Counted from the first letter of the stretch, positions 37,957 to 46,383 are shown. The stretch: DNA of 64,000 nucleotides from Phycisphaerae bacterium (GCA_002711415.1 PARI01000032.1:84861-148860); one strand, 5' to 3'. The notes: generated by a model not told the origin, from the sequence alone. A program made the numbers and translations.

Positions 37957-39810
37957 ATGTTTCATATCACTCATGCAAATATTCGTTGCACCTGTCTCTG
38001 GGCACTGTCAGCAGTGGCCATTTTGATGGTGTCATCAAACGCATTCGCCACTTACGGTGCATGTCCTGGTGCCGGCGACTGCTGCAGCCCCAACGGCAGC
38101 CCGAGCTGTGACGATGCTGACTGCTGTGAATCCGTCTGCGCCCAGGATGCATTCTGCTGCGAGACTGAATGGGACCAGTTCTGTGCCGATGCGGCTGCGG
38201 ATATCTGTGTTAATTGTGACGGTGGCGGTGGCGGCGGTGGTGGTGGCTGTGCCCCTGCATGCGGCAAGGACAACGTCGCCTGTCTTCCTGATGGATCGGG
38301 GCCTGCAGAAAATGCCCGACACGTTGGCCAGCTGCTCCTGAACGGATCGCCCTGGTGCACCGTCTGGATCGTTGCCAGCCCCAACCTGGTCATGACCAAC
38401 CAGCATTGTGTCGTCGGAGGAAATGCGAACCAGTTCTCGGTTCGTTTCAACTACGAATGTGATGCATGCACTGGTGGCAGCGAAGAATCCACGGTCACGT
38501 TCAACGTCACCGAGATCGTCGCCACCAATGCTGGTCTGGACTACGCGATCCTGAGATTGTCGGGTGATCCGGCCAGCCAGTTCGGCCAGGCCACCATCGA
38601 TCCGTCAGCTCACAGTGTTGGCACCGCGATCTACGAGATCCACCATGCCGATGGTGATGTCAAGGCCGTCGATGAGGGCCAGATCACCGCCCTGAACCAG
38701 GATGTCTGTGTCGACAACGAGTCGGCCGTGAGCGTGGTTGCTGCAGGCGGTGCCAGTGGTTCGCCCGTCTTCAGAACCGAGAACGACTGTGTGACCGGTA
38801 TCTGCAACTGTGGCCCGTTCTGTGCACCTGGCTTCATGGTTCCGATGTCGAACATCTGGCCGTCCGCCGGCCCCCAGATCGCAGCTGCAGGTGGCACCGT
38901 CCTCCTGTGCGGCGATGACCCGACAGAGTGCGGTGATCCCGGAACCGGGAGCTGCTTCGAGCCCAGTGCCACGCCGTTCTGTGATGATGCCGAATGCTGC
39001 AATGCAGTATGCAACACCGACAATTTCTGCTGCGAGACCGAGTGGGATGAGAAGTGTGCAGCCATGGCAGCACAGATCTGCGACACTCCATGTGGTGGTG
39101 ATTGCCTTGGTGATCTCAACTTCGACAACATTGTCAGTGGTGCCGACTTGGGGATTCTGCTTGCCAATTGGGACACCGATGGTTGTGGTGATCTGAACAT
39201 CGACGGCATTGTCGATGGCCAGGATCTTGGTGTCCTTCTCGCCCAGTGGGGCGAGTGTTCGCCGCCCAAGGGTGAATGTGGTGAAGTCGGCTCTGGGGAC
39301 TGCTGTGATCCCAACGGCACACCGTTCTGTGATGACGCGCTCTGCTGCGACCTGGTCTGCCAGTCCGATCCATTCTGCTGCGAATCCGAGTGGGACGACA
39401 CCTGTGCAGGTTCAGCTGGAGAACTGTGCGACTGCAGTGGCGGTGGTAACGAAGGTTGCGGCGAAGCCGGAACCGGCGACTGCTGCGAAGCGACCGGCAC
39501 CCCGTTCTGTGACGACCAGGTCTGCTGCGATGCCATCTGTGCGGCGGATGCGTTCTGCTGCGAGACCGAGTGGGACCAGATGTGTGCCGATATGGCCGCC
39601 AAGTCCGCTGACTGCGATTGCGGTGGCGGCGGCGGCGGCAAGGGATGCGGATCGCCCAAGTCGGGAAGTTGCTTTAAGCCCAATGGCTCCCCGTACTGCA
39701 ACGATGCAGCCTGCTGCGAGACGGTCTGTCTGGCTGATGCGTTCTGCTGTGATACCGAGTGGGACCAGATCTGTGCCGATGCGGCAGCGGACACCTGCGA
39801 CCAGAACTGA
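37957..39810 (+). CDS. Secreted V8-like serine protease with five Cys modules and a dockerin-like pair
   Basis: A 617-residue exported multi-module protein. Order: signal peptide (WALSAVAILMVSSNAFA); Cys module 1 (about 36-87); poly-Gly linker; an S1/V8-like protease domain with His about 150 (MTNQHCVVGG), Asp about 195 (LDYAILRL) and Ser about 267 (AAGGASGSPVF); Cys module 2 (325-379); dockerin-like pair at 383-433 (DLNFDNIVSGADLGILLANW, DLNIDGIVDGQDLGVLLAQW); Cys modules 3, 4 and 5 (441-493, 501-555, 564-614) separated by Gly-rich linkers. The dockerin pair is internal here, whereas it is terminal in the other proteins. The ATG at 37957 has GGAG 6 bases upstream; the frame start at 37918 would put 13 extra residues before the signal peptide. 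Confidence 0.83.
   Translation: MFHITHANIRCTCLWALSAVAILMVSSNAFATYGACPGAGDCCSPNGSPSCDDADCCESVCAQDAFCCETEWDQFCADAAADICVNCDGGGGGGGGGCAPACGKDNVACLPDGSGPAENARHVGQLLLNGSPWCTVWIVASPNLVMTNQHCVVGGNANQFSVRFNYECDACTGGSEESTVTFNVTEIVATNAGLDYAILRLSGDPASQFGQATIDPSAHSVGTAIYEIHHADGDVKAVDEGQITALNQDVCVDNESAVSVVAAGGASGSPVFRTENDCVTGICNCGPFCAPGFMVPMSNIWPSAGPQIAAAGGTVLLCGDDPTECGDPGTGSCFEPSATPFCDDAECCNAVCNTDNFCCETEWDEKCAAMAAQICDTPCGGDCLGDLNFDNIVSGADLGILLANWDTDGCGDLNIDGIVDGQDLGVLLAQWGECSPPKGECGEVGSGDCCDPNGTPFCDDALCCDLVCQSDPFCCESEWDDTCAGSAGELCDCSGGGNEGCGEAGTGDCCEATGTPFCDDQVCCDAICAADAFCCETEWDQMCADMAAKSADCDCGGGGGGKGCGSPKSGSCFKPNGSPYCNDAACCETVCLADAFCCDTEWDQICADAAADTCDQN
38062..39798 (+). repeat. Five copies of a Cys-rich protein module within one gene
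   Basis: Copies at 38062-38217, 38929-39093, 39277-39435, 39457-39621 and 39646-39798, each about 50-55 codons. Shared pattern: Cys-Gly, GxGxC, [ST]PxC[DN]D, a Cys-Cys pair, [VI]CxxDxxCC, xxWDxxC and an Ala-rich end with Cys. Eleven to twelve Cys per copy. Copies 3 to 5 are tandem; copies 1 and 2 flank the protease domain. Confidence 0.85.
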
Positions 39811-39833
39811 TCGCTTCTCCTGAAGATTTGCAA

Positions 39834-39861
39834 GGGTCCTGGCCTCGGCCAGGACCCTTTT
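39834..39861 (+). terminator. Intrinsic terminator after the 37957 gene
   Basis: Eleven-base perfect stem GGGTCCTGGCC (39834-39844) with GGCCAGGACCC (39847-39857) followed by TTTT and a T-rich stretch. It lies 24 bases after the stop and 12 bases before the end of the convergent gene, and may work for that gene too. Confidence 0.85.
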
Positions 39862-39872
39862 CATTTTCCTGG

Positions 39873-40298
39873 TCAGGAGCCGGATTCTGCCAGATGACGG
39901 ATCGCCCCGGCGGCGAGTTCACGCAACCTGCCATCGACCCCGGCATCCTCGGAGAGTCCCTCGAGCGCCTTGGTCAGTGCCTTGTCTGATTGGGTCGTGA
40001 TCCTCTTGGCATGTCGGACGAGAGCCGCCGCGATCGTTGCCGTGTAGAGGCGGGCTGCGAGCCTCCTGTCATCGGTGGACTCGCCCTCGACACGCATGCC
40101 CTTGAAGACGTCCTTGGCACTGGTGAGTTCCTCTGTTGTCCTGCCGGGATCCACGATGAATTCGACCGCCGACTCGCTGGCGGGATGGATCTCGTGAATC
40201 AACCAGTCGGCCATCGTCATGGCCGGGTCCTTGTCGCTGGAAAAGGCCCACTCGATGGATTCGCCGAGATTGGTGTGCCCTGGATTGTCGTTGTTCAT
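39873..40298 (-). CDS. Unrecognised soluble helical protein encoded with an ECF sigma factor
   Basis: A 141-residue soluble protein, mostly alpha-helical, with no transmembrane helix or known domain that I can name. Conserved-looking segments: TADWL-like MTMADWLIHEI near 30, TSAKDVFKGMRVEGE near 65 and DRRLAARLYTATIAAALVRH near 85. The ATG at 40298 overlaps the sigma factor stop by 4 bases and has GGAGG 7 bases upstream, so the two are co-translated. Position suggests a regulator or partner of the sigma factor, but it lacks the zinc or membrane features of usual anti-sigma factors. The longer open frame to 40613 lies inside the sigma gene and is rejected. Confidence 0.65.
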   Translation of the reverse strand: MNNDNPGHTNLGESIEWAFSSDKDPAMTMADWLIHEIHPASESAVEFIVDPGRTTEELTSAKDVFKGMRVEGESTDDRRLAARLYTATIAAALVRHAKRITTQSDKALTKALEGLSEDAGVDGRLRELAAGAIRHLAESGS

Positions 40299-41047
40299 CT
40301 CTGGTCCTCCATGAGTCGGAGCAGATCCAGCAGTTCGGCCTGCACCTGGGATTCGTCCTCGACGGTGTCCCTGATCGATTCGGCAATCGCCCTGGCGAAT
40401 CGCCGCTTCACCGTGACCAGCATGTTGGCGACCTGCGCGGTGCCCTTGAGATTCCAATCCCTGACGAGTGTCTCGTAGCTTGCCGGATCGTCGCCTTCCA
40501 GCATCGGAAGAATGAGTCTCCTGTTGAAGATGTCCCAGTGGGCCGCCTGATCCTTCTCGACGCACATCTTCTCGACCCGCACGATCACATCCTGGATGAT
40601 CGATGTCACCCATTGCCGGGTGAACGCCTGGTCCGGAGACAGTCCGCTTGATGCGATGTCGAAGCCGACCTGGCTGTCATCGATACGACCCATGTACCCG
40701 TCCTTCGGTGAGCGAAGCGTCGATGAATCGTATCGATGCCTGTCCCTGACGTAGTTGCTCACCGATCGGATGAGCAGTGATCGGAACCGCCCCCTGTTGG
40801 GATCCGCCGATTCAAGCAGATTCCGGCCGAGCATGACATCGGCCATGAATCCCTGGGTCAGATCCTCTGCCGCATCGGGATCCTTGCCGGTGGATCGTAT
40901 GTACGCATAGATCGCCGGGCGGTACCTGTCGGCCAGCTTCGAGAGGCTCTCGGAGGCCGATGGGCTGCTCTTGTCAATGGCATCGATGATGACCGACCAC
41001 TGTGTCTGGCCGTGTTGTGTTTCGTCCATATTCGGTGAACTTGCCAT
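40295..41047 (-). CDS. ECF-type RNA polymerase sigma factor
   Basis: A 250-residue sigma-70-family factor of extracytoplasmic-function type. Region 2: LADRYRPAIYAYIRSTGKDP, then DAAEDLTQGFMADVML, the planctomycete form of the core-binding and -10 recognition helices; region 2.4 NRGRFRSLLIRSVSNYVRDR. Region 4: YETLVRDWNLKGTAQVANML followed by VTVKRRFARAIAESIRDTV. A linker of about 60 residues separates them, longer than in classical ECFs. The ATG at 41047 is preferred over 41074 because GGAAGGA lies just upstream. It is divergent from the NhaP-type antiporter gene (117 bases) and overlaps the small gene downstream by 4 bases. Confidence 0.87.
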   Translation of the reverse strand: MASSPNMDETQHGQTQWSVIIDAIDKSSPSASESLSKLADRYRPAIYAYIRSTGKDPDAAEDLTQGFMADVMLGRNLLESADPNRGRFRSLLIRSVSNYVRDRHRYDSSTLRSPKDGYMGRIDDSQVGFDIASSGLSPDQAFTRQWVTSIIQDVIVRVEKMCVEKDQAAHWDIFNRRLILPMLEGDDPASYETLVRDWNLKGTAQVANMLVTVKRRFARAIAESIRDTVEDESQVQAELLDLLRLMEDQR

Positions 41048-41163
41048 GTGGATCCTTCCCGGATATCGGATCACTGGGACAACTCGACTCCATACACTAG
41101 GATATCCTCTTGCTTATGGCATGATCTGATTGCCAGATTTCACGTCCCCGGCAGGCTTCAGCA

Positions 41164-42447
41164 TTGCATCTTGTAGAGATCATCGCGCTGGTCGTCTCGA
41201 TTACGGCAGTAATCGCGTACCTCAACGACAGGTATCTCGGACTGCCTACGGCCCTGGGCACGTTCGTCGGGGCCTTGGCCTTCGCACTCATCCTGGTGTT
41301 TCTGGATGCGATCGGGCTGGTCTCGGACGACTGGGCTTCCCAGATGCTGTTCACGATCAAGTGGGGCGATCTGCTCCTGCATGGTCTTCTCGGGTTCCTG
41401 CTGTTCGCGGCGGCGATCCAGCTGGATGGGAGCCTCTTCGCACGGAATCGGTGGTCGATCACGTACATGGCCACGATCGGTGTCGTCCTCTCCGCATTGC
41501 TGACCACGATAATGATCGTGGCGGTCCTGGGATACCTGCACAGCTACTATCCGAAGATCGGTCTTTCGTGGTGGCCGGCATTCGTGTTCGCGGCCATGAT
41601 CGTTCCGACCGATCCAGTCCTCGTCGGCGGCCTTCTCAGGAAGCTGAAGATCACTCCAGCGGTCAAGGGCGTCATATTCGGCGAATCGTTGTTCAACGAT
41701 GCGGTCGCGATCGTTCTGTTCATCTTCGCCGTGGGGATGACCAAGCGACCCGACGACATGCATTTCTCCACGGCCACCCTCTACATACTCCAGATCGGCG
41801 GTGGCGGAGTGATCCTGGGCATCCTTCTCGGATCCATCGCAACATACATGCTGAACACGAGCAGGAGTGACAGCGTCCATCAGATGATCACGATCGGAGT
41901 GGTCGTCGGCGGATACTCCCTTGCCGAGTTCATCGGCGTCTCGGCGCCGCTGGCTCTGGTCCTGGCCGGCATCATCATCGCCAAGTATCGAGGGTACGCC
42001 CAGGCCAAGCAGGAGCACCCGGTTCTGAGCTTCTGGCGGGCGATCGAGGCGACCATCAACGCGATCCTCTTCGCGCTGATCGGGCTCGAGCTCGTCACGT
42101 TCGACTGGGAGTGGGGGTGGCAGCAGGGTGTCATTCTCTCATCACTCATCATCTTCCCCCTGATCATCATCGCCAGGTACATCAGCCTCCTGATTCCATG
42201 GGTGTTTTCAAGGGTCAAGAAGAAGGTGCGGCACAGTTCCATCGTCCTGATGACCTGGTGCGGCATGCGTGGCGGCGTCTCGTTCGCCCTGGCACTCAGC
42301 ATCGATCACGACGTGCCGTACCGTGAGCCCTTCATATTTGCGACCTTCATCATCGTGGTCCTCTCGATCATGATCCAGGGTTTCACCGTTCCCATGCTGG
42401 CCCGTTGGGATGCCTCCAAGTACGAGGACACATCACACGAGGAATAG
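41164..42447 (+). CDS. CPA1-family Na+/H+ antiporter (NhaP-like)
   Basis: Inner-membrane sodium/proton antiporter of 427 residues, about 12 helices. Diagnostic segments: MIVPTDPVLVGGLLRKLKI, the family motif FGESLFNDAVAIVLFIFAVG with the ion-binding Asn-Asp pair, GGYSLAEFIGVSAPLALVLA, and the Arg-rich helix start VLMTWCGMRGGVSFALALS near 365. The best start appears to be TTG at 41164, with GGCAGG about 8 bases upstream; no ATG lies near the beginning of the first helix. It is unrelated in detail to the antiporter pair at 6564-9310. It ends 34 bases before the convergent di-heme gene. Confidence 0.88.
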   Translation: MHLVEIIALVVSITAVIAYLNDRYLGLPTALGTFVGALAFALILVFLDAIGLVSDDWASQMLFTIKWGDLLLHGLLGFLLFAAAIQLDGSLFARNRWSITYMATIGVVLSALLTTIMIVAVLGYLHSYYPKIGLSWWPAFVFAAMIVPTDPVLVGGLLRKLKITPAVKGVIFGESLFNDAVAIVLFIFAVGMTKRPDDMHFSTATLYILQIGGGGVILGILLGSIATYMLNTSRSDSVHQMITIGVVVGGYSLAEFIGVSAPLALVLAGIIIAKYRGYAQAKQEHPVLSFWRAIEATINAILFALIGLELVTFDWEWGWQQGVILSSLIIFPLIIIARYISLLIPWVFSRVKKKVRHSSIVLMTWCGMRGGVSFALALSIDHDVPYREPFIFATFIIVVLSIMIQGFTVPMLARWDASKYEDTSHEE

Positions 42448-42481
42448 TGATCTGATCCGGTTTCTCCTGCGTGGTTGCGTC

Positions 42482-45262
42482 TCACCGGCTGCACGGTCCC
42501 CATTCGCCGAGAAGGTATCCGAGATCTCCACCACCGATCACACCATCTCCGTCAAGATCCCTTGATGGGTCGTTGCCGCCCCAGCTGGCAAGCAGCAGTG
42601 CCAGGTCCTTCTGGCCGACCGTTCCATCTCCATCCACGTCCGCGATGCATCCAATTGTCCCGCTCGTATGAAAGATAGGATCATCGAACGGATACTCCAC
42701 GAACGCGATCAGTGCCTGGCGGTCAACGGCGTTCATCGCCAGGACGGCCTGACGCGAGGCCTCCGCCTCGCCGCCATGCCAGAGGATCGCCTCCATGATC
42801 GTTCGAGCACGACCATCATGGAGAAAGTTGGCCTGGCCATCGGTCTGCCAGGGATCCTCACAGGTCTGTGGCAGCCCGTTGGCGTGCTTGACGTATCCCA
42901 GCGCCCAAAGGGGTGGCGTTCGCCACTCGTTTCCGTCTGCATTGAATTCCGGCATGGAATCGGCCAGTCCTGGTCCCATGTCATGAAGCAGCAGATCCGT
43001 GAACGGTTCGATGTGCTGTGACCGATACGACTCAATGGGGTGATCAGACCGGGTCAGCATCCGTGGCGTATGGCATGCATGGCAGTTCGCCTCCTTGAAC
43101 AGGTGCATGCCCTCGATGGCCATTGGGTCCTCGTAGTTGTATCGCGGCGGGGGGGCAAGGCCCAGCAGGTACTCCCGAACAAGGTCGAGCTCGACCGACT
43201 CGATCTCGAACTCGATTCCCGTGTCGGCGCAGTCGGGTTGACTGGAACCGCAATCCTGCTGGGGGAAGATCGGGTTTCGCATGCCCATGTCCCGGTTGAA
43301 GGCCTTCGCTGCCTGCTGCAGCAGGTCGGGTTGTGAAGCCTTCCATCCGAAGCGCCCCACCACCTGATCGCCGGAGGCCCTGTCCCACACGCGATTGGCT
43401 CTGCCTGATATCCCATCACCATCCAGGTCGAGTGCATCCTCCCGGGCGAGGATTTCCGTCTCACTGATCGCCTCGAGAAGACCGACCCCGGTCAGCATCG
43501 GCGTCATTCTCGCCGATACCATCGCCACGCCGTCATACCCGGGGGTCGAATCAACGTCGGGTACGTTCGAACCGATCGATCCGTGGGCCATGTTCTCGTA
43601 GATGAATACGGGTCTTCGAAGCTCGTAGGATGTCCCGTCATCGAAGGTGCCCTTGATGTACTTCCACTGCACGCCGATCCTCGCCTCAATGGAGGTCCCC
43701 TCGATCGCATCGAGATCAAGCTGTGTGCCATAGAGCGGGTGTGGCACAGGTTCGCCGTTGGGGCCGGATCCCGGGATGCCGACGTTGAAGACGATCGACT
43801 CGACGTGCTCTCCATCCTCCGGGTACCGGCCGCGACCATCCTGGACATGGCATCGAACGCACGACGTGGCGCTGTAGCGAGGACCCAGAACCGCCTCCCT
43901 GAAGCTCGGGCTGTTCGGGTACTGGAAGCCGAGCGGTCCGCTGCAGCAGTCGAACCTCATCTGCTCGTTCAGGAGCTTGCCGGATTCGAAATCGGTCTCG
44001 AATGTCAGCTTCCCCTGCATGAACCGGTCGAGCTGGCCCGGACTCATCCCCTGTGCATGCTGGACGAATCCGAATCGAGGTGAGATCACGTGCGGGATCG
44101 ACGCTCGCCCGGCCGGGTATGCCCGCCTGTTGCCGGTGTGGCCGAAACGACCTCGTCCGACCTGGTAGTAGTGAAAGTCGGAGTAGTAGCTCGCGACTGG
44201 ATTGCCTGCCGGCAGGTCGGTGAACGTGAAGTCGAAGTCGATGATCGATCCCGGAGTCACGTCCGGCACTCGCTTGCTGAAGACGTTCGGGGATTCGGTC
44301 GACTTGTCCATGACCAGGTTCACGCCCGTCAGCGGCCTGTCGCATTGGGCCGGATCGTTGTAGACGAAGTACTTGAAGTCCATGCGGCCGACCGGGAACC
44401 CCGGATTCGTCGTGACGACGACATCGAGCCACTTCCCGGAATCGATGATCTCGATGCCGAAGGAACGACCGTCATCATAGAGCTCCACGTAGTTGTCGAA
44501 TCGCCATTCATATGGATGCCGATCCCTGAACCGCCCGGCGGTCCTCGCGATGACCGGTGTCTCCGGGGTTGCGTTGGTCGCTCCCGGCTCCTCGCCGACC
44601 CGGTGCTGGAAGCTCGCTGTCTCGGCCTTGTGTTCCCCCATCTTCTGCACGAACCAGTACTCGACCTCCTGTCCTGGCCCGGCCGGCACCGGTGCATGGA
44701 AGAGTCCCGCTGATCCCGGAATCATGGGAACATCCTGGATCGGTCCTCCCTCGACCCTGATCCGAAGAAGGACATCCTCCGCCGGCTGTAGGCCATGACT
44801 GGAGATGCCTGCGTGAAATGTCATCGAAGGTGAACCATCGATGATCGCCAGTTCGTGCCTGAAACCACGGACCGGTGGGGGCATCACATCGTCTCTGGCA
44901 AAATCCGTGCACTTGCCTCCCACGATGAACTGGTGGACCGGGTAGATGTACTGCTGTGGGTTCTGCATGAGCAGGTTGAATCCAACCTCGACGCCTGCGG
45001 ACTGCCCCGGCATGGTCCAGTTGAAGACACCATCGCCCTCGGCCGTCATGACCTGTCCGCCATGATTGACCGGAAGCATCGGGTAGATGATCACCAGCGT
45101 GACGTCCGGATCGGTCCTGATCTCGAATCGGAGCCCGTCGCCTTCGGGGCAGACCGATCCGTCATAGTCAGGTGTCTGGGCCACGACCTGCGCGGCAGTT
45201 GCAGTCAGCAACACAAGCATCGGCAGGGTCAGCCTGCCAGGTGAACTGGGCATTGTCATCAT
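42482..45262 (-). CDS. Large secreted di-heme oxidoreductase (DHOR-like) with dockerin-like C-terminus
   Basis: A 926-residue exported protein. The signal peptide is LPMLVLLTATAAQVVA. The first 400 residues are a region I do not recognise, with beta-sandwich character. From about 430 comes the di-heme oxidoreductase/putative peroxidase family: heme motif 1 SATSCVRCHVQDGRGR near residue 480, TPMLTGVGLLEAISETEILA, then DALDLDGDGISGRANRVWD, heme motif 2 ANCHACHTPRMLTRSDHP near 730, and FLHDGRARTIMEAILWHGGE near 830. A dockerin-like pair closes it (DVDGDGTVGQKDLALLLASW, DLDGDGVIGGGDLGYLLGEW). The frame opens with GTG at 45280; ATG at 45262 is preferred. Electron partner unknown. Confidence 0.87.
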   Translation of the reverse strand: MMTMPSSPGRLTLPMLVLLTATAAQVVAQTPDYDGSVCPEGDGLRFEIRTDPDVTLVIIYPMLPVNHGGQVMTAEGDGVFNWTMPGQSAGVEVGFNLLMQNPQQYIYPVHQFIVGGKCTDFARDDVMPPPVRGFRHELAIIDGSPSMTFHAGISSHGLQPAEDVLLRIRVEGGPIQDVPMIPGSAGLFHAPVPAGPGQEVEYWFVQKMGEHKAETASFQHRVGEEPGATNATPETPVIARTAGRFRDRHPYEWRFDNYVELYDDGRSFGIEIIDSGKWLDVVVTTNPGFPVGRMDFKYFVYNDPAQCDRPLTGVNLVMDKSTESPNVFSKRVPDVTPGSIIDFDFTFTDLPAGNPVASYYSDFHYYQVGRGRFGHTGNRRAYPAGRASIPHVISPRFGFVQHAQGMSPGQLDRFMQGKLTFETDFESGKLLNEQMRFDCCSGPLGFQYPNSPSFREAVLGPRYSATSCVRCHVQDGRGRYPEDGEHVESIVFNVGIPGSGPNGEPVPHPLYGTQLDLDAIEGTSIEARIGVQWKYIKGTFDDGTSYELRRPVFIYENMAHGSIGSNVPDVDSTPGYDGVAMVSARMTPMLTGVGLLEAISETEILAREDALDLDGDGISGRANRVWDRASGDQVVGRFGWKASQPDLLQQAAKAFNRDMGMRNPIFPQQDCGSSQPDCADTGIEFEIESVELDLVREYLLGLAPPPRYNYEDPMAIEGMHLFKEANCHACHTPRMLTRSDHPIESYRSQHIEPFTDLLLHDMGPGLADSMPEFNADGNEWRTPPLWALGYVKHANGLPQTCEDPWQTDGQANFLHDGRARTIMEAILWHGGEAEASRQAVLAMNAVDRQALIAFVEYPFDDPIFHTSGTIGCIADVDGDGTVGQKDLALLLASWGGNDPSRDLDGDGVIGGGDLGYLLGEWGPCSR

Positions 45263-45341
45263 GGGGTTCCCGGGAGACACGCGGAGCGTGGGCGTTCAGT
45301 ACAACCACGATTGACCAGGCTGGCCCAGGATCCAAGTGGAA

Positions 45342-45390
45342 TTGTCCAAAATTGACAAACAGCTTGGCATTCACATCAGGAGAATGTGAA
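45342..45390. promoter_or_regulatory. Two inverted repeats between tmRNA and the di-heme gene
   Basis: TTGTC-N7-GACAA at 45342-45358 and TTCACAT-N7-ATGTGAA at 45370-45390 lie 80-130 bases upstream of the di-heme gene start and 80 bases downstream of the tmRNA 3' end. Both have perfect arms and 7-base spacers, as expected for dimeric regulator sites; neither has a T-run that would make it a clear terminator. The rest of the gap 45263-45468 shows nothing else. Confidence 0.3.
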
Positions 45391-45468
45391 ACCATTCGCA
45401 GCTTTTAATCATGTGATTTCGCCCATCGAACAGGCCGCCCGTGGGGGCAGCCGGTTCCAACGGGCCAG

Positions 45469-45816
45469 TGGAGCCGGGGGGATTCGAACCCCCGTGCCGA
45501 TACAGTCAGCGCGCCGCGTCTACACGTGTAGTCGCCACTTGAATCTCGATTCCACCAATGCGGGCGACAGCACGCAGTGAAATCCAGGCATGCGAATTTC
45601 TCGTTTCTCCAGGGCATGCCAGCCCTTTGAAACCAGCCTGATGTTTTTCAATCCATCTCCGTATCAGGCATCTGGAGATGGATTGCGCGACGATATTAGG
45701 CCGCGAGAGCGTACTGCGGGTTGGCAGTTATGGTTTGCATCCTTTTTACGTGGCCAGGATGCTCCACGACGCGCAACGACGCACCTTCCCTGTCCGGTCG
45801 ATTCCAGGTCGGCCCC
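45469..45816 (-). ncRNA. ssrA: Transfer-messenger RNA (tmRNA, ssrA)
   Basis: A 348-base one-piece tmRNA that rescues stalled ribosomes. The 5' end GGGGCCGACCTGGAATCGAC (minus strand, from 45816) and the 3' end GGGGGTTCGAATCCCCCC then GGCTCCA (to 45469) form the tRNA-like half; GGGGCCG pairs with CGGCTCC through seven pairs including one G-U. The tag frame is visible: after CCATAACT a resume codon GCC starts A-N-P-Q-Y-A-L-A-A and then TAA, with the conserved YALAA end (nine encoded codons against ten in E. coli). The terminal CCA is not encoded; CTG follows the discriminator A. Identification is by direct comparison with the known tmRNA pattern. Confidence 0.95.
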
Positions 45817-45838
45817 GATTGTCAAAGAGCTGATCCGA

Positions 45839-45865
45839 ATTATAGCACGGTAAATCCGGGGTCAA
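45839..45865 (-). promoter_or_regulatory. ssrA promoter
   Basis: On the minus strand TTGACC (45865-45860) and a perfect TATAAT (45844-45839), spacer 15 bases. The mature tmRNA begins 22 bases after the -10, so a short 5' leader would be removed by RNase P. The close-to-consensus boxes fit a constitutive, strongly expressed RNA gene. Confidence 0.7.
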
Positions 45866-45921
45866 TCGGCATCATGATCGTTCATCTCGAACATCATCCT
45901 CGTTTATGACACAATGGCGGT

Positions 45922-46383
45922 ATGCCAGGTCCCACCCGAATCCTGTTCGTCTGCATGGGCAACATCTGCCGAAGTCCCATGGCCGAAGGCGTGTTCCTGC
46001 ACATCAGCAAGCAGGCTGGCACTTCCGATCGATTCCACGTCGACTCGGCCGGCACCGGCGGCTGGCACGTGGGTGATCCGGCGGACCCGCGTTCACGGGA
46101 CGTGGCCAGCCGCCATGGGATCGAGCTGACCAGCCGGGCCCGGCAGGTGATGGACGAGGACTTTCATGAATTCGACCTGATCGTCTGCATGGATCGTGAC
46201 AACAGGGATCACCTGATCGCCGACGGTGCGCCCGCCGACAAGGTCGTCCTGCTTCTCCAGTACGACACGTCCATCACGTTGGACGAGGTGCCCGATCCGT
46301 ACTACGGCGGACCCGACGGCTTCGATCACATGTACGACCTCATCGACGCATCCTGCCGGAAGCTGCACGAGCATCTTGTCTGA
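45922..46383 (+). CDS. Low-molecular-weight protein-tyrosine-phosphatase family
   Basis: Cytoplasmic phosphatase of 153 residues. P-loop FVCMGNICRSPMAEG (Cys about 11, Arg about 17) and the general-acid loop VPDPYYGGPDGF near 130 are intact. It shares its last base with the start of the fructosamine-kinase gene (TGATG). In bacteria this pair is known: the LMW phosphatase homologue hydrolyses ribulosamine 5-phosphate on glycated protein, and the kinase acts on the dephosphorylated ketosamine. Given this context, a protein-repair role is more likely than tyrosine dephosphorylation, although both remain possible. Confidence 0.92.
   Translation: MPGPTRILFVCMGNICRSPMAEGVFLHISKQAGTSDRFHVDSAGTGGWHVGDPADPRSRDVASRHGIELTSRARQVMDEDFHEFDLIVCMDRDNRDHLIADGAPADKVVLLLQYDTSITLDEVPDPYYGGPDGFDHMYDLIDASCRKLHEHLV

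Noticed and set aside
38929-39798. Tandem DNA repeats as a CRISPR array or mobile element
   Set aside because: The periodicity is that of a protein module of 50-55 codons in one open frame, with diverged codons and no spacers.
37957-39810. Frameshifted or fused pair of genes
   Set aside because: One continuous open frame with signal peptide, ordered modules and terminator; the internal dockerin pair is unusual but in frame.
38631-39833. 400-codon minus-strand frame opposite the Cys-rich protease
   Set aside because: Ser/Gln/Pro-rich mirror of the Cys repeats in the sense gene; no start signal and no family.
45370-45390. CRP/FNR-type operator
   Set aside because: The inverted repeat has TCACA on the left and TGTGA on the right, the reverse of the CRP order TGTGA-N6-TCACA, so it is reported only as an unassigned repeat.
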